DNA from: Lentzea albidocapillata
Lineage (GTDB): Bacteria; Actinomycetota; Actinomycetes; Mycobacteriales; Pseudonocardiaceae
Direction: 5' to 3'
NCBI RefSeq assembly: GCF_000719115.1
Contig: NZ_JOEA01000019.1
Location: forward strand, 65,820 to 129,819
Length of the DNA: 64,000 nucleotides
The position numbers and the translations under genes are program-made. This document shows, in pieces, positions 8,613 through 17,919 of the stretch. Position 1 is the first letter of the stretch. The number at the start of each line of letters is the position of its first letter. The notes below the pieces were generated by a model. It was given only the letters and a program-made list of their open reading frames with translations, was not told the DNA's origin and searched no databases.

Positions 8613-9344
8613 ATGTCGAGTGTCACGGGTCACAGCGCGCTGGTCACCGGAGCCGCGAGCGGCATCGGCCTGGCCTGCGCCCGCGCACTGGCCGCCGCGG
8701 GTGCCAAGGTCCATCTGGCCGACCGCGATCCCCGGGTTCTGGCGCTGGCCGAGGAGCTCGGCGGGGTCGGCCATGTGCTGGACCTCACCGGTTCCGTGGA
8801 CGCGTTGCCCGGCGAGATCGACATCCTGGTCAACAACGCCGGCGTGCAGCACGTCGCGCCCATCCACGAGTTCCCCGCCGAGCGCTTCTCGGCGATGGTC
8901 GAGCTCATGCTGGGAGCCGCGTTCCGCCTCACCCGGCACGTGTTGCCGCACATGTACTCGCGAGGCTGGGGCCGGCTCGTCCACATCTCCAGCGTGCACG
9001 GCATGCGCGCGTCCGTGTTCAAGTCCGCTTATGTCGCCGCCAAGCACGGCCTGGAAGGCTTTTCCAAGGTCGCTGCTCTGGAAGGCGCCCCGCACGGGGT
9101 GACGTCGAACTGCGTGGCGCCCGGCTATGTGCGGACCCCGTTGGTGGAGAAGCAGATCGCGGACCAGGCCAGGGTGCACGGCATCTCCGAGGCGGACGTC
9201 TCGTCGCAGATCTTCCTGCAGCGCAGCGCGGTGAAACGGCTGATCGAACCCTCCGAGGTCGCCGACGCCGTGCTGTGGTTGTGCGGCAACAGTTTTGTCA
9301 CCGGTACGTCGTTGGCCGTCGATGGCGGCTGGTCAGCTCAATGA
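8613..9344 (+). CDS. 3-hydroxybutyrate dehydrogenase-like SDR
   Basis: A 243-residue classical short-chain dehydrogenase. The cofactor motif is TGAASGIG, the NNAG motif is present, and the catalytic Ser and YxxxK are seen in HISSVHGMRAS and YVAAKHGLEG. The C-terminal QIFLQRSAVKRLIEPSEVA and PGYVRTPLVEKQI stretches match D-3-hydroxybutyrate dehydrogenases, which oxidise 3-hydroxybutyrate to acetoacetate with NAD. It overlaps nothing upstream, and the permease that follows begins 11 bases after its stop. Together with the PucR regulator this looks like a uptake-and-oxidation operon for a small hydroxy acid; the exact substrate is inference. Confidence 0.75.
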   Translation: MSSVTGHSALVTGAASGIGLACARALAAAGAKVHLADRDPRVLALAEELGGVGHVLDLTGSVDALPGEIDILVNNAGVQHVAPIHEFPAERFSAMVELMLGAAFRLTRHVLPHMYSRGWGRLVHISSVHGMRASVFKSAYVAAKHGLEGFSKVAALEGAPHGVTSNCVAPGYVRTPLVEKQIADQARVHGISEADVSSQIFLQRSAVKRLIEPSEVADAVLWLCGNSFVTGTSLAVDGGWSAQ

Positions 9345-9354
9345 GGAGTTGTCG

Positions 9355-10653
9355 ATGATCAAAAAAGTGGTAGGCGCCTCGCTCATCGGGACAACTGTCG
9401 AGTGGTACGACTTCTTCCTCTACGGCTCGGCAGCCGCCCTGGTGTTCAACAAGCTGTTCTTTCCGACCGCGGACCCGTTGACGGGCACGCTGCTCGCGTT
9501 CACCACGTACGCGATCGGCTTCCTGGCCCGGCCGCTGGGTGGCCTTGTCTTCGGCCACTTCGGGGATCGCCTGGGGCGCAAGAAGCTGCTGGTGTTGTCG
9601 TTGCTGCTGATGGGTGGCGCGACGATGCTGATGGGCGTGCTGCCGACGTACGCGTCGGTGGGCGTCCTGGCGCCGGTGCTGCTGACGTTGCTGCGGCTCG
9701 TGCAGGGCTTCGCGCTCGGTGGCGAGTGGGGCGGGGCCGTGCTGATCGTGTCGGAGCACGGTGATCCGAAGCGGCGCGGGTTCTGGGCGTCGTGGCCGCA
9801 GGCCGGTGTGCCGTGCGGGAACCTGCTCGCGACCGGTGTGCTGGCGGTGCTGGCGGCCGTGCAGTCGGACGAGGACTTCCTCGCGTGGGGCTGGCGCGTC
9901 CCGTTCCTGCTCTCCGGCGTGCTCGTGGTGATCGGGCTGTGGATCCGGCTGTCGGTGTCCGAGTCGCCGATCTTCCTGGCGGCACAGGAGAAGGCGGCGA
10001 AGGAGAAGGGGCCGGAACCGGAGAAGGCGCCCGCGCTGCTGCTGCTCAAGCACAACTGGCGCGAGGTGCTGATCGCGATGGGCGCGCGGTTCGCCGAGAA
10101 CGTGTCGTACTACGTGATCACGGCGTTCATCCTGGTCTACGTGGTCACCGGCCTCGGACTGTCGAAGTCCGTGGGGCTCAACGCGGTGCTGATCGCCTCG
10201 GCGGTGCACCTGGTGACGATTCCGGTGTGGGGCCACCTGTCCGACCGGTTCGGGCGGCGGTCGATCTACCTCCTCGGCGCCGTCGGCATGGCCGCGTGGA
10301 TCTTCGCGTTCTTCCCGCTGCTCGACACCAGGGACCCGGTGCTGATCACGCTGGCGACGACCGTCGGCCTGGTGCTGCACGGTGCGATGTACGGGCCGCA
10401 GGCGGCGTTCTTCTCGGAGCTCTTCGGGACGCGGGTGCGGTACTCGGGCGCGTCGGTCGGGTACCAGCTGGCGTCCATCGTGGCGGGTGCGCTGGCGCCG
10501 CTGATCGCGACGGCGCTGTTGCAGGCGTACAAGTCGTCGTTCCCCATCGCCGTCTACGTGTTGATCACCTGCGTGATCACCGTGGTCGCGATCGCGTTCG
10601 CCAAGGAGACCCGTGGTGCGGACCTGGAGGAACATGACAGGGTTGGGGTGTGA
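9355..10653 (+). CDS. MHS-family MFS permease (carboxylate/H+ symporter type)
   Basis: A 432-residue major facilitator protein with about twelve membrane segments. The start ATG 9355 has GAGGAG at 9343-9348. Family signatures are TTVEWYDFFLYGSAAALVF at the N-terminus, GGLVFGHFGDRLGRKKLL in the loop after helix 2 and RLVQGFALGGEWGGAVLI, which are typical of metabolite:H+ symporters such as the proline/betaine, shikimate and alpha-ketoglutarate transporters. It lies between a hydroxybutyrate dehydrogenase-like gene and a PucR regulator and so probably imports the dehydrogenase substrate. Specificity is not visible in the sequence. Confidence 0.87.
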   Translation: MIKKVVGASLIGTTVEWYDFFLYGSAAALVFNKLFFPTADPLTGTLLAFTTYAIGFLARPLGGLVFGHFGDRLGRKKLLVLSLLLMGGATMLMGVLPTYASVGVLAPVLLTLLRLVQGFALGGEWGGAVLIVSEHGDPKRRGFWASWPQAGVPCGNLLATGVLAVLAAVQSDEDFLAWGWRVPFLLSGVLVVIGLWIRLSVSESPIFLAAQEKAAKEKGPEPEKAPALLLLKHNWREVLIAMGARFAENVSYYVITAFILVYVVTGLGLSKSVGLNAVLIASAVHLVTIPVWGHLSDRFGRRSIYLLGAVGMAAWIFAFFPLLDTRDPVLITLATTVGLVLHGAMYGPQAAFFSELFGTRVRYSGASVGYQLASIVAGALAPLIATALLQAYKSSFPIAVYVLITCVITVVAIAFAKETRGADLEEHDRVGV

Positions 10654-12197
10654 CACGACGGCGTGAGGCCGAACTGGCGGCGTTGTTCGAGACCGCGTCC
10701 GAGCTCGCGGGCATGCGCGACCCGGACGCGGTTCTCCGCTCGATCGTGCGCAGGGCCCGGACCCTGCTCGGCACGGACGTCTCCTACCTGTCGATGAACG
10801 ACCCGGCCGGCACCTACATGAGGGTGACGGACGGGTCGTTCTCGCCGTTGTTCCAGAAGGTCAGGCTGGGGCTCGGCGAGGGCCTGGGCGGGCTCGTCGC
10901 GCAGACCGCCCGGCCGTACGCGACGTCCGACTACTTCGCGGACGCCCGGTTCAACCACACGAACCCGATCGACTCGGCGGTGCACGACGAGGGCCTGACG
11001 GCGATCCTGGGCGTGCCGCTGAAGCTCGGCTCGAAGGTCATCGGCGTGCTGTACGCGGCCGACCGGACCTCACGCGAGTTCCCCGCCGAGGAGGTCGCGC
11101 TGCTGCAGTCCCTGGCCGACCACGCGGCCATCGCGATCGACACGGCGTCGTTGTTCGCGACGATCCAGTCGCACAACGAGGCCATGAAACGCGCTGAGGA
11201 GGCGCACGACCGGCTCACGGACCTGGTGCTGCGCGGTGGTTCCTCGGCCGAGGTCGCGGCGGCGGTGGGGGAACTGCTCGGCGGACCGGTCGAGGTGCTG
11301 GACGTCGTGCCTCCCGCCGCCGTGCGGGCGAACGGGCGGGCCGTGCTGCTGTCCGGCGTGTGGGTGTGCGCGGTGCTGGCCGGGTCGGAGCTGCTGGGTG
11401 GGATCGCTCTCTCGGGCCGCCCGGACCTGCCCGACGCGGACCGGCGGGTGTTCGAACGGTCGGCGGCGGTGACGGCGTTGTTGCTGCTGCTGCGCCGGAC
11501 CGTGGCCGAGGCGGAGAACAAGGTCCGCGGTGAGCTGATCACCGACATCCTGGACGGGCGCGACGCCGCCGGTCTGCTGGCACGGGCACGCCGGGTCGGC
11601 GTGGAGCTGAGCGATCCGCACGTGGTGCTGGTGGCGGACGGGAACCTGTCCGGGGCCACGCACTACGCGTCCGTCCACAGGGGACTGGCCGGGTCGCGCG
11701 GCCGGGACGTCGTACTGGCGTTGCCGTCGGTGTCCACGCACGTGGCCCGCGAGGTGGCGAAGGCGCTGGACGCGACGGTGGGCGCGTGCGGTCCGGTCGC
11801 GGGGCCGATGGCGATCGCGGCGGCCTACGAGGAGGCGCGCCGGTGCCTGAAGGCGTTGCGGCAGCTGGGCCGCGACAAGGACGCCGCCACGATGGACGAC
11901 CTCGGGTTCGTCGGCGTGCTGCTGGGCGACAGGGCGGACGTGTCCGGGTACGTGCGGTCGGTGCTCGGCCCGGTGCTCGACTACGACTCCGAGCGCGGCA
12001 CGGAACTGGTGCACACGCTGGAGGTCTACTTCCGCTGCGGCGCGAACCTCAGCCGTGCCAAGGCGGAGCTGCACCTCCACGTCAACACGGTCACGCAACG
12101 GCTCGACCGGGTCTCGTCGCTGCTCGGCGACTGGCAGTCGCCGGAACGCGTGCTGGAGGTGCAGCTCGCCCTGCGCCTACTTCGCCTGCAGGGTTAG
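10650..12197 (+). CDS. GAF-domain PucR-type transcriptional regulator
   Basis: A 515-residue regulator whose GTG start (10650) overlaps the permease stop by four bases (GTGA), so it is translationally coupled. Residues about 10-165 form a GAF domain (DPDAVLRSIVRRARTLLG through LLQSLADHAAIAIDTAS). A middle region around 285-400 resembles the GGDEF-derived CdaR/PucR linker. The C-terminal helix-turn-helix is HTH_30: GANLSRAKAELHLHVNTVTQ followed by RLDRVSSLLG. Such proteins usually activate adjacent catabolic genes on binding a small ligand, so it most likely controls the dehydrogenase-permease unit. Its last 21 bases overlap the convergent amino-acid permease. Confidence 0.85.
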   Translation: MTRRREAELAALFETASELAGMRDPDAVLRSIVRRARTLLGTDVSYLSMNDPAGTYMRVTDGSFSPLFQKVRLGLGEGLGGLVAQTARPYATSDYFADARFNHTNPIDSAVHDEGLTAILGVPLKLGSKVIGVLYAADRTSREFPAEEVALLQSLADHAAIAIDTASLFATIQSHNEAMKRAEEAHDRLTDLVLRGGSSAEVAAAVGELLGGPVEVLDVVPPAAVRANGRAVLLSGVWVCAVLAGSELLGGIALSGRPDLPDADRRVFERSAAVTALLLLLRRTVAEAENKVRGELITDILDGRDAAGLLARARRVGVELSDPHVVLVADGNLSGATHYASVHRGLAGSRGRDVVLALPSVSTHVAREVAKALDATVGACGPVAGPMAIAAAYEEARRCLKALRQLGRDKDAATMDDLGFVGVLLGDRADVSGYVRSVLGPVLDYDSERGTELVHTLEVYFRCGANLSRAKAELHLHVNTVTQRLDRVSSLLGDWQSPERVLEVQLALRLLRLQG

Positions 12198-13667
12198 CGG
12201 TTCCCCGACCGGCACCGCGTCGCCCGCCGCCGCGTCGGAGTTGCCGAACGGCTTGGCGATCAGCATGTAGACCAGGCCGATGCCGACCACCAGGACACCG
12301 CTCAGGATGACGACGTAGTTGTCGTACCAGGGCGCGTCCGGGGTGCGCGGCCAGACCATGTTCACCATCGCCGCGACGCCGTACGCGAGCGCCAGGACGT
12401 TGACGATCATGCCCCAGCGGCCCAGCGTGAACTCGCCGGACGGCACCCAGCCCTTGATCCTGGCCCGCAGCGCGGCGAACACGACCATCTGGAAGCCCAG
12501 GTAGATGCCGAGCGTCGCGAACGACACGATCTTGGCCAGCGCGTCCGAGGAGAGCATCGACGCGAAGATGATGATCGCCGGGATGACACCGGCGAGCGCG
12601 AGGGCGTACGGCGGGATGTGGCGCTTCTTGTTGAACCTCGCGAGCGCCCTGTGCCCGAAGATCATCTTGTCGCGGGCGTACGAGTACGTCAGCCGGGACG
12701 CCGCCGCCTGCAACGACATCGTGCAGGACAGGAACGAGATCAGCACGACGCCGATCACGATCTTGTAGCCGACCGGCCCGAACGCGTTGGTGAGGATGTT
12801 CGTGACGGGGTCGGCGTCCTCGCCGGAGATCACCCTGCCGAAGTCCGGCACCGCCAGCAGCAGCGACAGGCACGCGAACGTGGCCGCCGCGCCACCGATG
12901 TAGATGGTGCGGCGCATGGCCTTCGGGATGACGCGGCCGGGGTCCTTGACCTCTTCCGCGGTGTCACCGCACGCCTCGAAGCCGTAGTACTGGTAGAGGC
13001 CGATGATGCCCGCCGCGAAGAACGCCGGCAGGTAGCTGCCCGAACCCTCCGCGCCGAAGCTGTCGAACAGCACGCCCAGGCCGTGGACGCGGTTGTCGAC
13101 GAGCAGCCAGATGCCGACCGCCAGCGCACCGATGATCTCCGCGGCGAACCCGAAGATCGCTGCCCACGACAGGACCTTCGTGCCGGCGTAGTTGATGAGC
13201 GTGGAGACCACGATGATCGCGATCGCGCACAGCACAGTGTTGCCGACGTTGGCCGTGTAGCCGAGAAGCGTGGCCAGATAAGGGCCCGCGCCGTAACTGA
13301 CGGACGCGATCGTGACCAGCAGGGCGATCATGTACACCCAGCCGGTCATCCACGCCCAGCGCTTGCCCCACAGGCGGCGTGCCCACGGGTACACGCCGCC
13401 CGCGACCGGGTACTGCGCCACGAGCTCGCCGAAGATCAGCGCGACCAGGAACTGGCCGACGCCCGCGACGACGAAGCTCCAGATCATCGGCGGGCCGCCC
13501 AGGGCCAGGGCGACGCCGAACAACGTGTACGTGCTGACCACGGGGGAGAGGTAGGTGAAGCCCAGCGAAAAGTTCGCCCAGGGACTCATGTCCCGCTTGA
13601 ACTCCGAGGTGTAACCCAGATTCCGGAGCCTGTCCTCCGCTGACAGTGTCGAATCAGTCTGGGTCAC
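12177..13667 (-). CDS. APC-family amino acid/choline permease
   Basis: A 496-residue transporter with about twelve hydrophobic segments. The APC signature is seen near the N-terminus (SPWANFSLGFTYLSPVVSTY, then GELVAQYPVAGGVYPWARRL), and the mid-protein GLYQYYGFEACGDTAEEV is typical of GABA/choline/amino-acid permeases of actinomycetes. Its GTG start at 13667 abuts the stop of the GMC oxidoreductase (TGAGTG), with GGAGG just upstream, so it is the last gene of the aldehyde dehydrogenase-GMC-permease operon. It probably imports choline or another precursor of betaine; the exact substrate is inferred from its operon. Confidence 0.85.
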   Translation of the reverse strand: MTQTDSTLSAEDRLRNLGYTSEFKRDMSPWANFSLGFTYLSPVVSTYTLFGVALALGGPPMIWSFVVAGVGQFLVALIFGELVAQYPVAGGVYPWARRLWGKRWAWMTGWVYMIALLVTIASVSYGAGPYLATLLGYTANVGNTVLCAIAIIVVSTLINYAGTKVLSWAAIFGFAAEIIGALAVGIWLLVDNRVHGLGVLFDSFGAEGSGSYLPAFFAAGIIGLYQYYGFEACGDTAEEVKDPGRVIPKAMRRTIYIGGAAATFACLSLLLAVPDFGRVISGEDADPVTNILTNAFGPVGYKIVIGVVLISFLSCTMSLQAAASRLTYSYARDKMIFGHRALARFNKKRHIPPYALALAGVIPAIIIFASMLSSDALAKIVSFATLGIYLGFQMVVFAALRARIKGWVPSGEFTLGRWGMIVNVLALAYGVAAMVNMVWPRTPDAPWYDNYVVILSGVLVVGIGLVYMLIAKPFGNSDAAAGDAVPVGEPLTLQAK

Positions 13668-15137
13668 TCACGCCTCCTTGATCAGGTCCGCGGCGCGTTC
13701 TCCAATCATGAGCACCGTGACCATGGGGTTCACGGTGGGCATGGTCGGGAACACGGACGCGTCGACGACCCGGAGGCCTTCGAGCCCGATGACCTTCAGG
13801 TCACCGTCCACAACGGACCCGATGGCGCAGGTGCCCGCCGGGTGGTAGACGGTGTGGGCCGCTTTGCGGCCGTACTCGGACAGGGCCTCGTCGCTCGTGA
13901 CGTCCGGCCCCGGCGCGATCTCCCGCTTGAGCCACGACTTCAGCGGCTCCTGCTCGGCGATCCCGCGCGCGATCCGGAAGCCGTCGACGAGGGTCTGCTC
14001 GTCGTAGCCGCCGGGATCGGTGAAGTAGCCGAAGTCGAGCGCCGGCTTCTCGGTGGGATCACTGGACTTCAGCCACAGCCTGCCCAAGCTGCGCGGCCTG
14101 GGGATGTTCGGCGTCATGCAGACCCCGTGCTCCACCGCCGGGTAGCCGAGGCGTTCCGTGTTGGTGGTGAACGGGATCTGGTAGAAGTGGAACATCAGGT
14201 CCGGCCGCGGGTCGGACTCGTCGCGCCGGATGAACAGACCGGCGTCGGAGTCCATCACCGAGTTCTCCGGCAACGGCTTCGTGGTCTCCCAGACGATGAC
14301 CGACTCCGGGTGGTCGAGCAGGTTCTCGCCGACGCCGGGCAGGTCGTGCCTGGGCTCGATGCCGATGCTGCTCAGGTGTTCGGCGTCGCCGATGCCCGAG
14401 AGCATCATCAGCCGCGGCGTGTCGATCGCGCCCGCGCAGAGCAGAACCTCTTTGTTGGCCTCGATGTAGCCCTTGTCGGTGTGCACGCCGATCGCACGGG
14501 TGCCGTCGAACTCGATCCTGCCCGCCCAGGTGTCGAGCAGCAGCGTCAGGTTCCTGCGGTCCAGGATCGGATGCACGTAGGCAGTGCTGGCGCTGGAGCG
14601 CTGGTTGTTCTTCTCCGGGTGGTAGGCGATGGAGAAGAAGCCGACACCGTCCTCGAAGGGCTTGGCGTTGAAGTTCTCGATCTCCGGGACGCCCGTGGCC
14701 TGCTGCGCGGCGGCGACGAAGTCCTTGGCGATCGGGTTCCGGTCCTTCTCCACCACGGGGATGATGTTGAGCTGGACCTTGTCGTAGTACGGGCCGACCG
14801 CGTCCCACGTCCAGCCGTGGCCCCAGCCGTCGAGGTCCTGCGGCAGCGGCTGGAAGCAGATCAGCGTGTTGTGGCTGGAACATCCGCCGAGCACCTTCGC
14901 GCGGCTGTGCCGGATGTGCGAGTTGCCGCGCGGCTGCTCGACCGTCGGGTAGTCGTAGTCGTACTCGGTCTCCAGCAGGTTGATCCAGTTGCGCAGGTTC
15001 AGGATCTTCTCGTCGCCGACGTCGGAGGGGCCGCCCTCGATGACCGCGACCGTGACGTTCTCGTCCTCGGTGAGTCGTGCCGCGAGCACACAGCCCGCCG
15101 TTCCGCCGCCGACGATCACGTAGTCGTACGCCGTCAC
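13668..15137 (-). CDS. GMC oxidoreductase, probable choline dehydrogenase
   Basis: A 489-residue flavoprotein of the glucose-methanol-choline family. The N-terminal dinucleotide site is VIVGGGTAGCVLAARL, the second GMC signature begins RHSRAKVLGGCSSHN, and the C-terminal catalytic histidine lies in AHTVYHPAGTCAIGS with the NPM asparagine near the end. GMC choline dehydrogenases oxidise choline to betaine aldehyde. The gene overlaps the aldehyde dehydrogenase stop by four bases (GTGA at 15134-15137), and that gene looks like a betaine-aldehyde dehydrogenase, which supports a choline substrate. Another alcohol cannot be excluded. Confidence 0.8.
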   Translation of the reverse strand: MTAYDYVIVGGGTAGCVLAARLTEDENVTVAVIEGGPSDVGDEKILNLRNWINLLETEYDYDYPTVEQPRGNSHIRHSRAKVLGGCSSHNTLICFQPLPQDLDGWGHGWTWDAVGPYYDKVQLNIIPVVEKDRNPIAKDFVAAAQQATGVPEIENFNAKPFEDGVGFFSIAYHPEKNNQRSSASTAYVHPILDRRNLTLLLDTWAGRIEFDGTRAIGVHTDKGYIEANKEVLLCAGAIDTPRLMMLSGIGDAEHLSSIGIEPRHDLPGVGENLLDHPESVIVWETTKPLPENSVMDSDAGLFIRRDESDPRPDLMFHFYQIPFTTNTERLGYPAVEHGVCMTPNIPRPRSLGRLWLKSSDPTEKPALDFGYFTDPGGYDEQTLVDGFRIARGIAEQEPLKSWLKREIAPGPDVTSDEALSEYGRKAAHTVYHPAGTCAIGSVVDGDLKVIGLEGLRVVDASVFPTMPTVNPMVTVLMIGERAADLIKEA

Positions 15138-16573
15138 TTGGAGTCCCTTCGCGCGAACCAGTTCTGGGCTTCAGGCTTGAGGTTCTGGTACACGTGCTTG
15201 GGCTCGGTGTACTCGTGCAGCCCGGCGGTGCCGAGTTCGCGGCCGACGCCGGAGCGCTTGAAGCCGCCCCACTCCGCCTGCGGCAGGTACGGGCCGAACT
15301 CATTGATCCAGACCGTGCCATGGCGCAGCTTCTTCGCGACGCGCTGCGCCTTGTCCAGATCCTGGCTCCAGACACCGCCGGCGAGGCCGTACTCGGTGTC
15401 ATTGCCGAGCATGATCGCCTCTTCCTCGGTCTCGAAGCGCTCGGCGGTGATGATCGGGCCGAACGTCTCGTCCTGGACGAGCTTCATGTCCCTCGTGCAG
15501 TCCGCGTAGACCGTGGGGCGGAAGAAGAAACCGTTCTGCAGCTCGGCTTCCTCCGGACGCCTGCCGCCCGCCTTGAGGGTCGCGCCCTCCTGCCTGGCGA
15601 CCTCGACGTAGCTCTCGACCTTGGCCCGGTGCTCGGCGCTGACGAGGGGACCGGACTCGGTGTCCTCGTCGAACCCGTTGCCCAGCTTGATGAGATCGGC
15701 CCGGCGCGCGACCTCGTCCACGAAGTCGTCGTAGACGCTGGAGTGCACGATGAGCCTGGTACCGGACGAGCAGACCTGGCCGGCGTGGAAGAACGCGGCG
15801 GTGAGCGCGTAGTCGACGGCGACGTCGATGTCGGCGTCCGCGAAGACGATGTTCGGGTTCTTGCCGCCGAGTTCGAGCGCGACCTTCTTCACGGTCTTCG
15901 CGGCCGACGCCATGATCCGCTGACCGGTCGCGAGGCTGCCGGTGAACGAGACCAGGTCGACGCCGGGGTGCTCGGACAGCGGCGCGCCGACCTCCGGGCC
16001 GGTGCCGAGGACGAGGTTCGCGACCCCGTCCGGCAGTCCGGCCTCCTGCAGCAGCTCGAACAGCTTGATCGTCGTGAGTGGGGTGATCTCGCTGGGCTTG
16101 GCCACGATCGTGTTGCCCGCCAGCAGGGCGGGCGCGATCTTCCAGGACATCTGCAGCAGCGGGTAGTTCCAGGGCGCGATCAGGCCGCAGACGCCGACGG
16201 GTTCGTAGTCGACGCGGCTGATGACGTCCGCCGGGACACCCTGGACGATCTTCGGGTGCAGCAGCCCGGCGAGGTTGCCGTAGTAGCGGAACACGGCGGC
16301 GACGTCGTCCACGTCGATACGGCTCTCGACCAGCGTCTTGCCGGTGTCGAGCGTCTCGGTGCGGGCGATGTCCTCCTTGTCGCGTTCCAGGAGGTCCGCG
16401 ACGCGGTTCAGCACGGCGGCGCGGTGTTCGGGGCTGGAGTGCTGCCAGTCGCCGTGGTCGAAGGCGTTTCTCGCCCTGGCGATCGCCGCCACGGCCTGGT
16501 CGCGGGTCTGCTCCTCGACCTCGGTGATGACGCTCTGGTCGAAGGGGTTGATGATCTGCCGCACCGGCGACAC
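15134..16573 (-). CDS. betB: Betaine-aldehyde dehydrogenase-like aldehyde dehydrogenase
   Basis: A 479-residue NAD(P)-dependent aldehyde dehydrogenase. The oxyanion segment is APWNYPLLQMSWK, the catalytic Glu lies in LELGGKNPNIVF and the nucleophile Cys in FFHAGQVCSSGTRL. YYGNLAGLLHPKIV and GWKRSG-like GGFKRSGVGRELG also fit the BADH branch. The enzyme should convert betaine aldehyde to glycine betaine. GTG 16573 is preceded by GGGAGG. It is first in an operon with the GMC dehydrogenase and a permease. A perfect 17-bp palindrome at 16594-16610, between start and promoter region, is a likely operator. Confidence 0.82.
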   Translation of the reverse strand: MSPVRQIINPFDQSVITEVEEQTRDQAVAAIARARNAFDHGDWQHSSPEHRAAVLNRVADLLERDKEDIARTETLDTGKTLVESRIDVDDVAAVFRYYGNLAGLLHPKIVQGVPADVISRVDYEPVGVCGLIAPWNYPLLQMSWKIAPALLAGNTIVAKPSEITPLTTIKLFELLQEAGLPDGVANLVLGTGPEVGAPLSEHPGVDLVSFTGSLATGQRIMASAAKTVKKVALELGGKNPNIVFADADIDVAVDYALTAAFFHAGQVCSSGTRLIVHSSVYDDFVDEVARRADLIKLGNGFDEDTESGPLVSAEHRAKVESYVEVARQEGATLKAGGRRPEEAELQNGFFFRPTVYADCTRDMKLVQDETFGPIITAERFETEEEAIMLGNDTEYGLAGGVWSQDLDKAQRVAKKLRHGTVWINEFGPYLPQAEWGGFKRSGVGRELGTAGLHEYTEPKHVYQNLKPEAQNWFARRDSK

Positions 16574-16593
16574 GGACTGCCTCCCTGATTCAC

Positions 16594-16610
16594 GTGTCCA
16601 TGAAGGACAC
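16594..16610. promoter_or_regulatory. Palindromic operator candidate upstream of betaine-aldehyde operon
   Basis: GTGTCC and GGACAC form perfect 6-base arms around a 5-base spacer, 20 bases upstream of the aldehyde dehydrogenase GTG. No second full copy is seen in the window. The position fits a repressor or activator site, but the bound protein is unknown. Confidence 0.4.
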
Positions 16611-16655
16611 TCGGGTACTTATCCGGTCGCCGGTGGCGGTAAACCGTGACGACCG

Positions 16656-17759
16656 TTACTTCAGATTCCGGCGAAGCCGGGTGAAGAGTCGTGCGTTGCT
16701 CATGGCCACAATGCCAACGATGTCGTCCGGATGGTCACCGTCTCGATAGGTCGCTACGAACTTCCTGTCCTCGATGGCCCCATCTTCTACGCGAACGTCC
16801 TCCGTCGCTCGCCCGATGAACTGGATCCGCACGCCGTACTGGTCGGACCAGACGTAGCCGCCGTTGGTGTGCGTCGCGACGGTCTCGCCCGCGAGCAGGT
16901 TCCGGGTGGCGATCTGTGCCTGTTCGGTCGCGCTCGTCCAGTGCTCGGCACGATGCCCGGCGCAGTTCGCGACGTCGCCGACGGCGACGATGTTCCGCAG
17001 ATTCGTCACGCCACCCGCGTCGCACAGGACGCCGTTGCCGACGTTGACCGGCCCGCCGGTGAGCCAGTCCGTCGCCGGGCGTGCGCCGATGCCCGCGACG
17101 ACGACGTCGGCGCCGACGACACGGCCGTCCGCGAGGTTGATTCCGCCGTCGACGTTGACCGAGTCAACATTGATCCCCGTGATCAACGTTGATCCATGGT
17201 CGCCGTGCAGGTGTCCACATGCAGCGCCCATCTCGGCGCCCAGCACGCGCGTGAGAGGCGTGGGGAGCGCCTCGACGACGGTGACCTCCTTGCCCAGAGC
17301 GCGCGCACTGGAGGCGATCTCGGCCCCGATGAAGCCGGCGCCGATGATGCCGATGTGCTGCGCGGTGCCGAACGCCTCGCGGAGCTTGATCGCGTCGTCC
17401 AGCGTGCGCAGGACGTGCGTGCCGGGAATCGTGCGCGGCAGCCCGCCCGTCGCGATGACGATGCCGTCGGCCTCGACCGTCGTGTCGTCGCTGAGCGAGA
17501 TCTCCCGGCTGGAGAGCAACCCGGTCGCTCGCACGCCCAGGCGCCACTCCGCGCTCAGCGCGTCGAGGTCCTCCTGGTCCGCGAGCGGCACCGCCTCGAC
17601 CTTGCCGAGGAGGAAGTCCTTCGAGAGAGGAGGCCGGTCATAGGGGAGATGGACCTCGTCGCCGACGACGACGATCCGTCCGTCGAACCCCTGCTGGCGC
17701 AGTGCCTGCGCCGACCTCAGACCGGCGAGTGAGGCGCCGATGATCGCGATCGTCTTCAC
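16656..17759 (-). CDS. Ferredoxin reductase-type FAD oxidoreductase
   Basis: A 367-residue flavoprotein. The start GTG 17759 overlaps the stop of the upstream fragment by GTGA, and the product opens VKTIAIIGASLAGLRSAQAL, an FAD-binding motif. A second dinucleotide site, IGIIGAGFIGAEIASSARAL, binds NAD(P)H, and RNIVAVGDVANC is the second FAD contact. The length and the C-terminal arrangement match reductases of Rieske oxygenase systems (BphA4/rubredoxin-reductase type). It would pass electrons to a Rieske ferredoxin, yet the adjacent ferredoxin gene is internally deleted. It may now serve another ferredoxin or be drifting. Confidence 0.85.
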   Translation of the reverse strand: MKTIAIIGASLAGLRSAQALRQQGFDGRIVVVGDEVHLPYDRPPLSKDFLLGKVEAVPLADQEDLDALSAEWRLGVRATGLLSSREISLSDDTTVEADGIVIATGGLPRTIPGTHVLRTLDDAIKLREAFGTAQHIGIIGAGFIGAEIASSARALGKEVTVVEALPTPLTRVLGAEMGAACGHLHGDHGSTLITGINVDSVNVDGGINLADGRVVGADVVVAGIGARPATDWLTGGPVNVGNGVLCDAGGVTNLRNIVAVGDVANCAGHRAEHWTSATEQAQIATRNLLAGETVATHTNGGYVWSDQYGVRIQFIGRATEDVRVEDGAIEDRKFVATYRDGDHPDDIVGIVAMSNARLFTRLRRNLK

Positions 17760-17908
17760 GCCACGTCCCTGTTCACTTCGGCATCGACATAGACCCCTCC
17801 ATCTTTCACGTGGAGAGGACAGGTGCTCACCGCTATCGGCGCCCGAGGACCGACGATGCGAACCGCCTCCCCTGGGGGCAGGTCCATGAGAGCGCAGGCG
17901 CGGATCAT
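17756..17908 (-). pseudogene. Rieske ferredoxin remnant with internal deletion
   Basis: A 50-codon frame from ATG 17908 to TGA overlapping the reductase start. The first half, MIRACALMDLPPGEAVRIVG then PIAV, is the N-terminus of a Rieske-type (bifunctional/small) ferredoxin. The end, VKDGGVYVDAEV, matches the usual last strand of that family. Only CPLH is left of the cluster-binding motifs; the normal C-x-H motif, the region between the motifs and the segment after CPLH are absent, and a typical family member is about twice as long. It therefore cannot hold a [2Fe-2S] cluster. The frame is still open and coupled to the reductase, so it could act only as a leader. Confidence 0.65.
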
Positions 17909-17919
17909 CGTCGGCCTCC

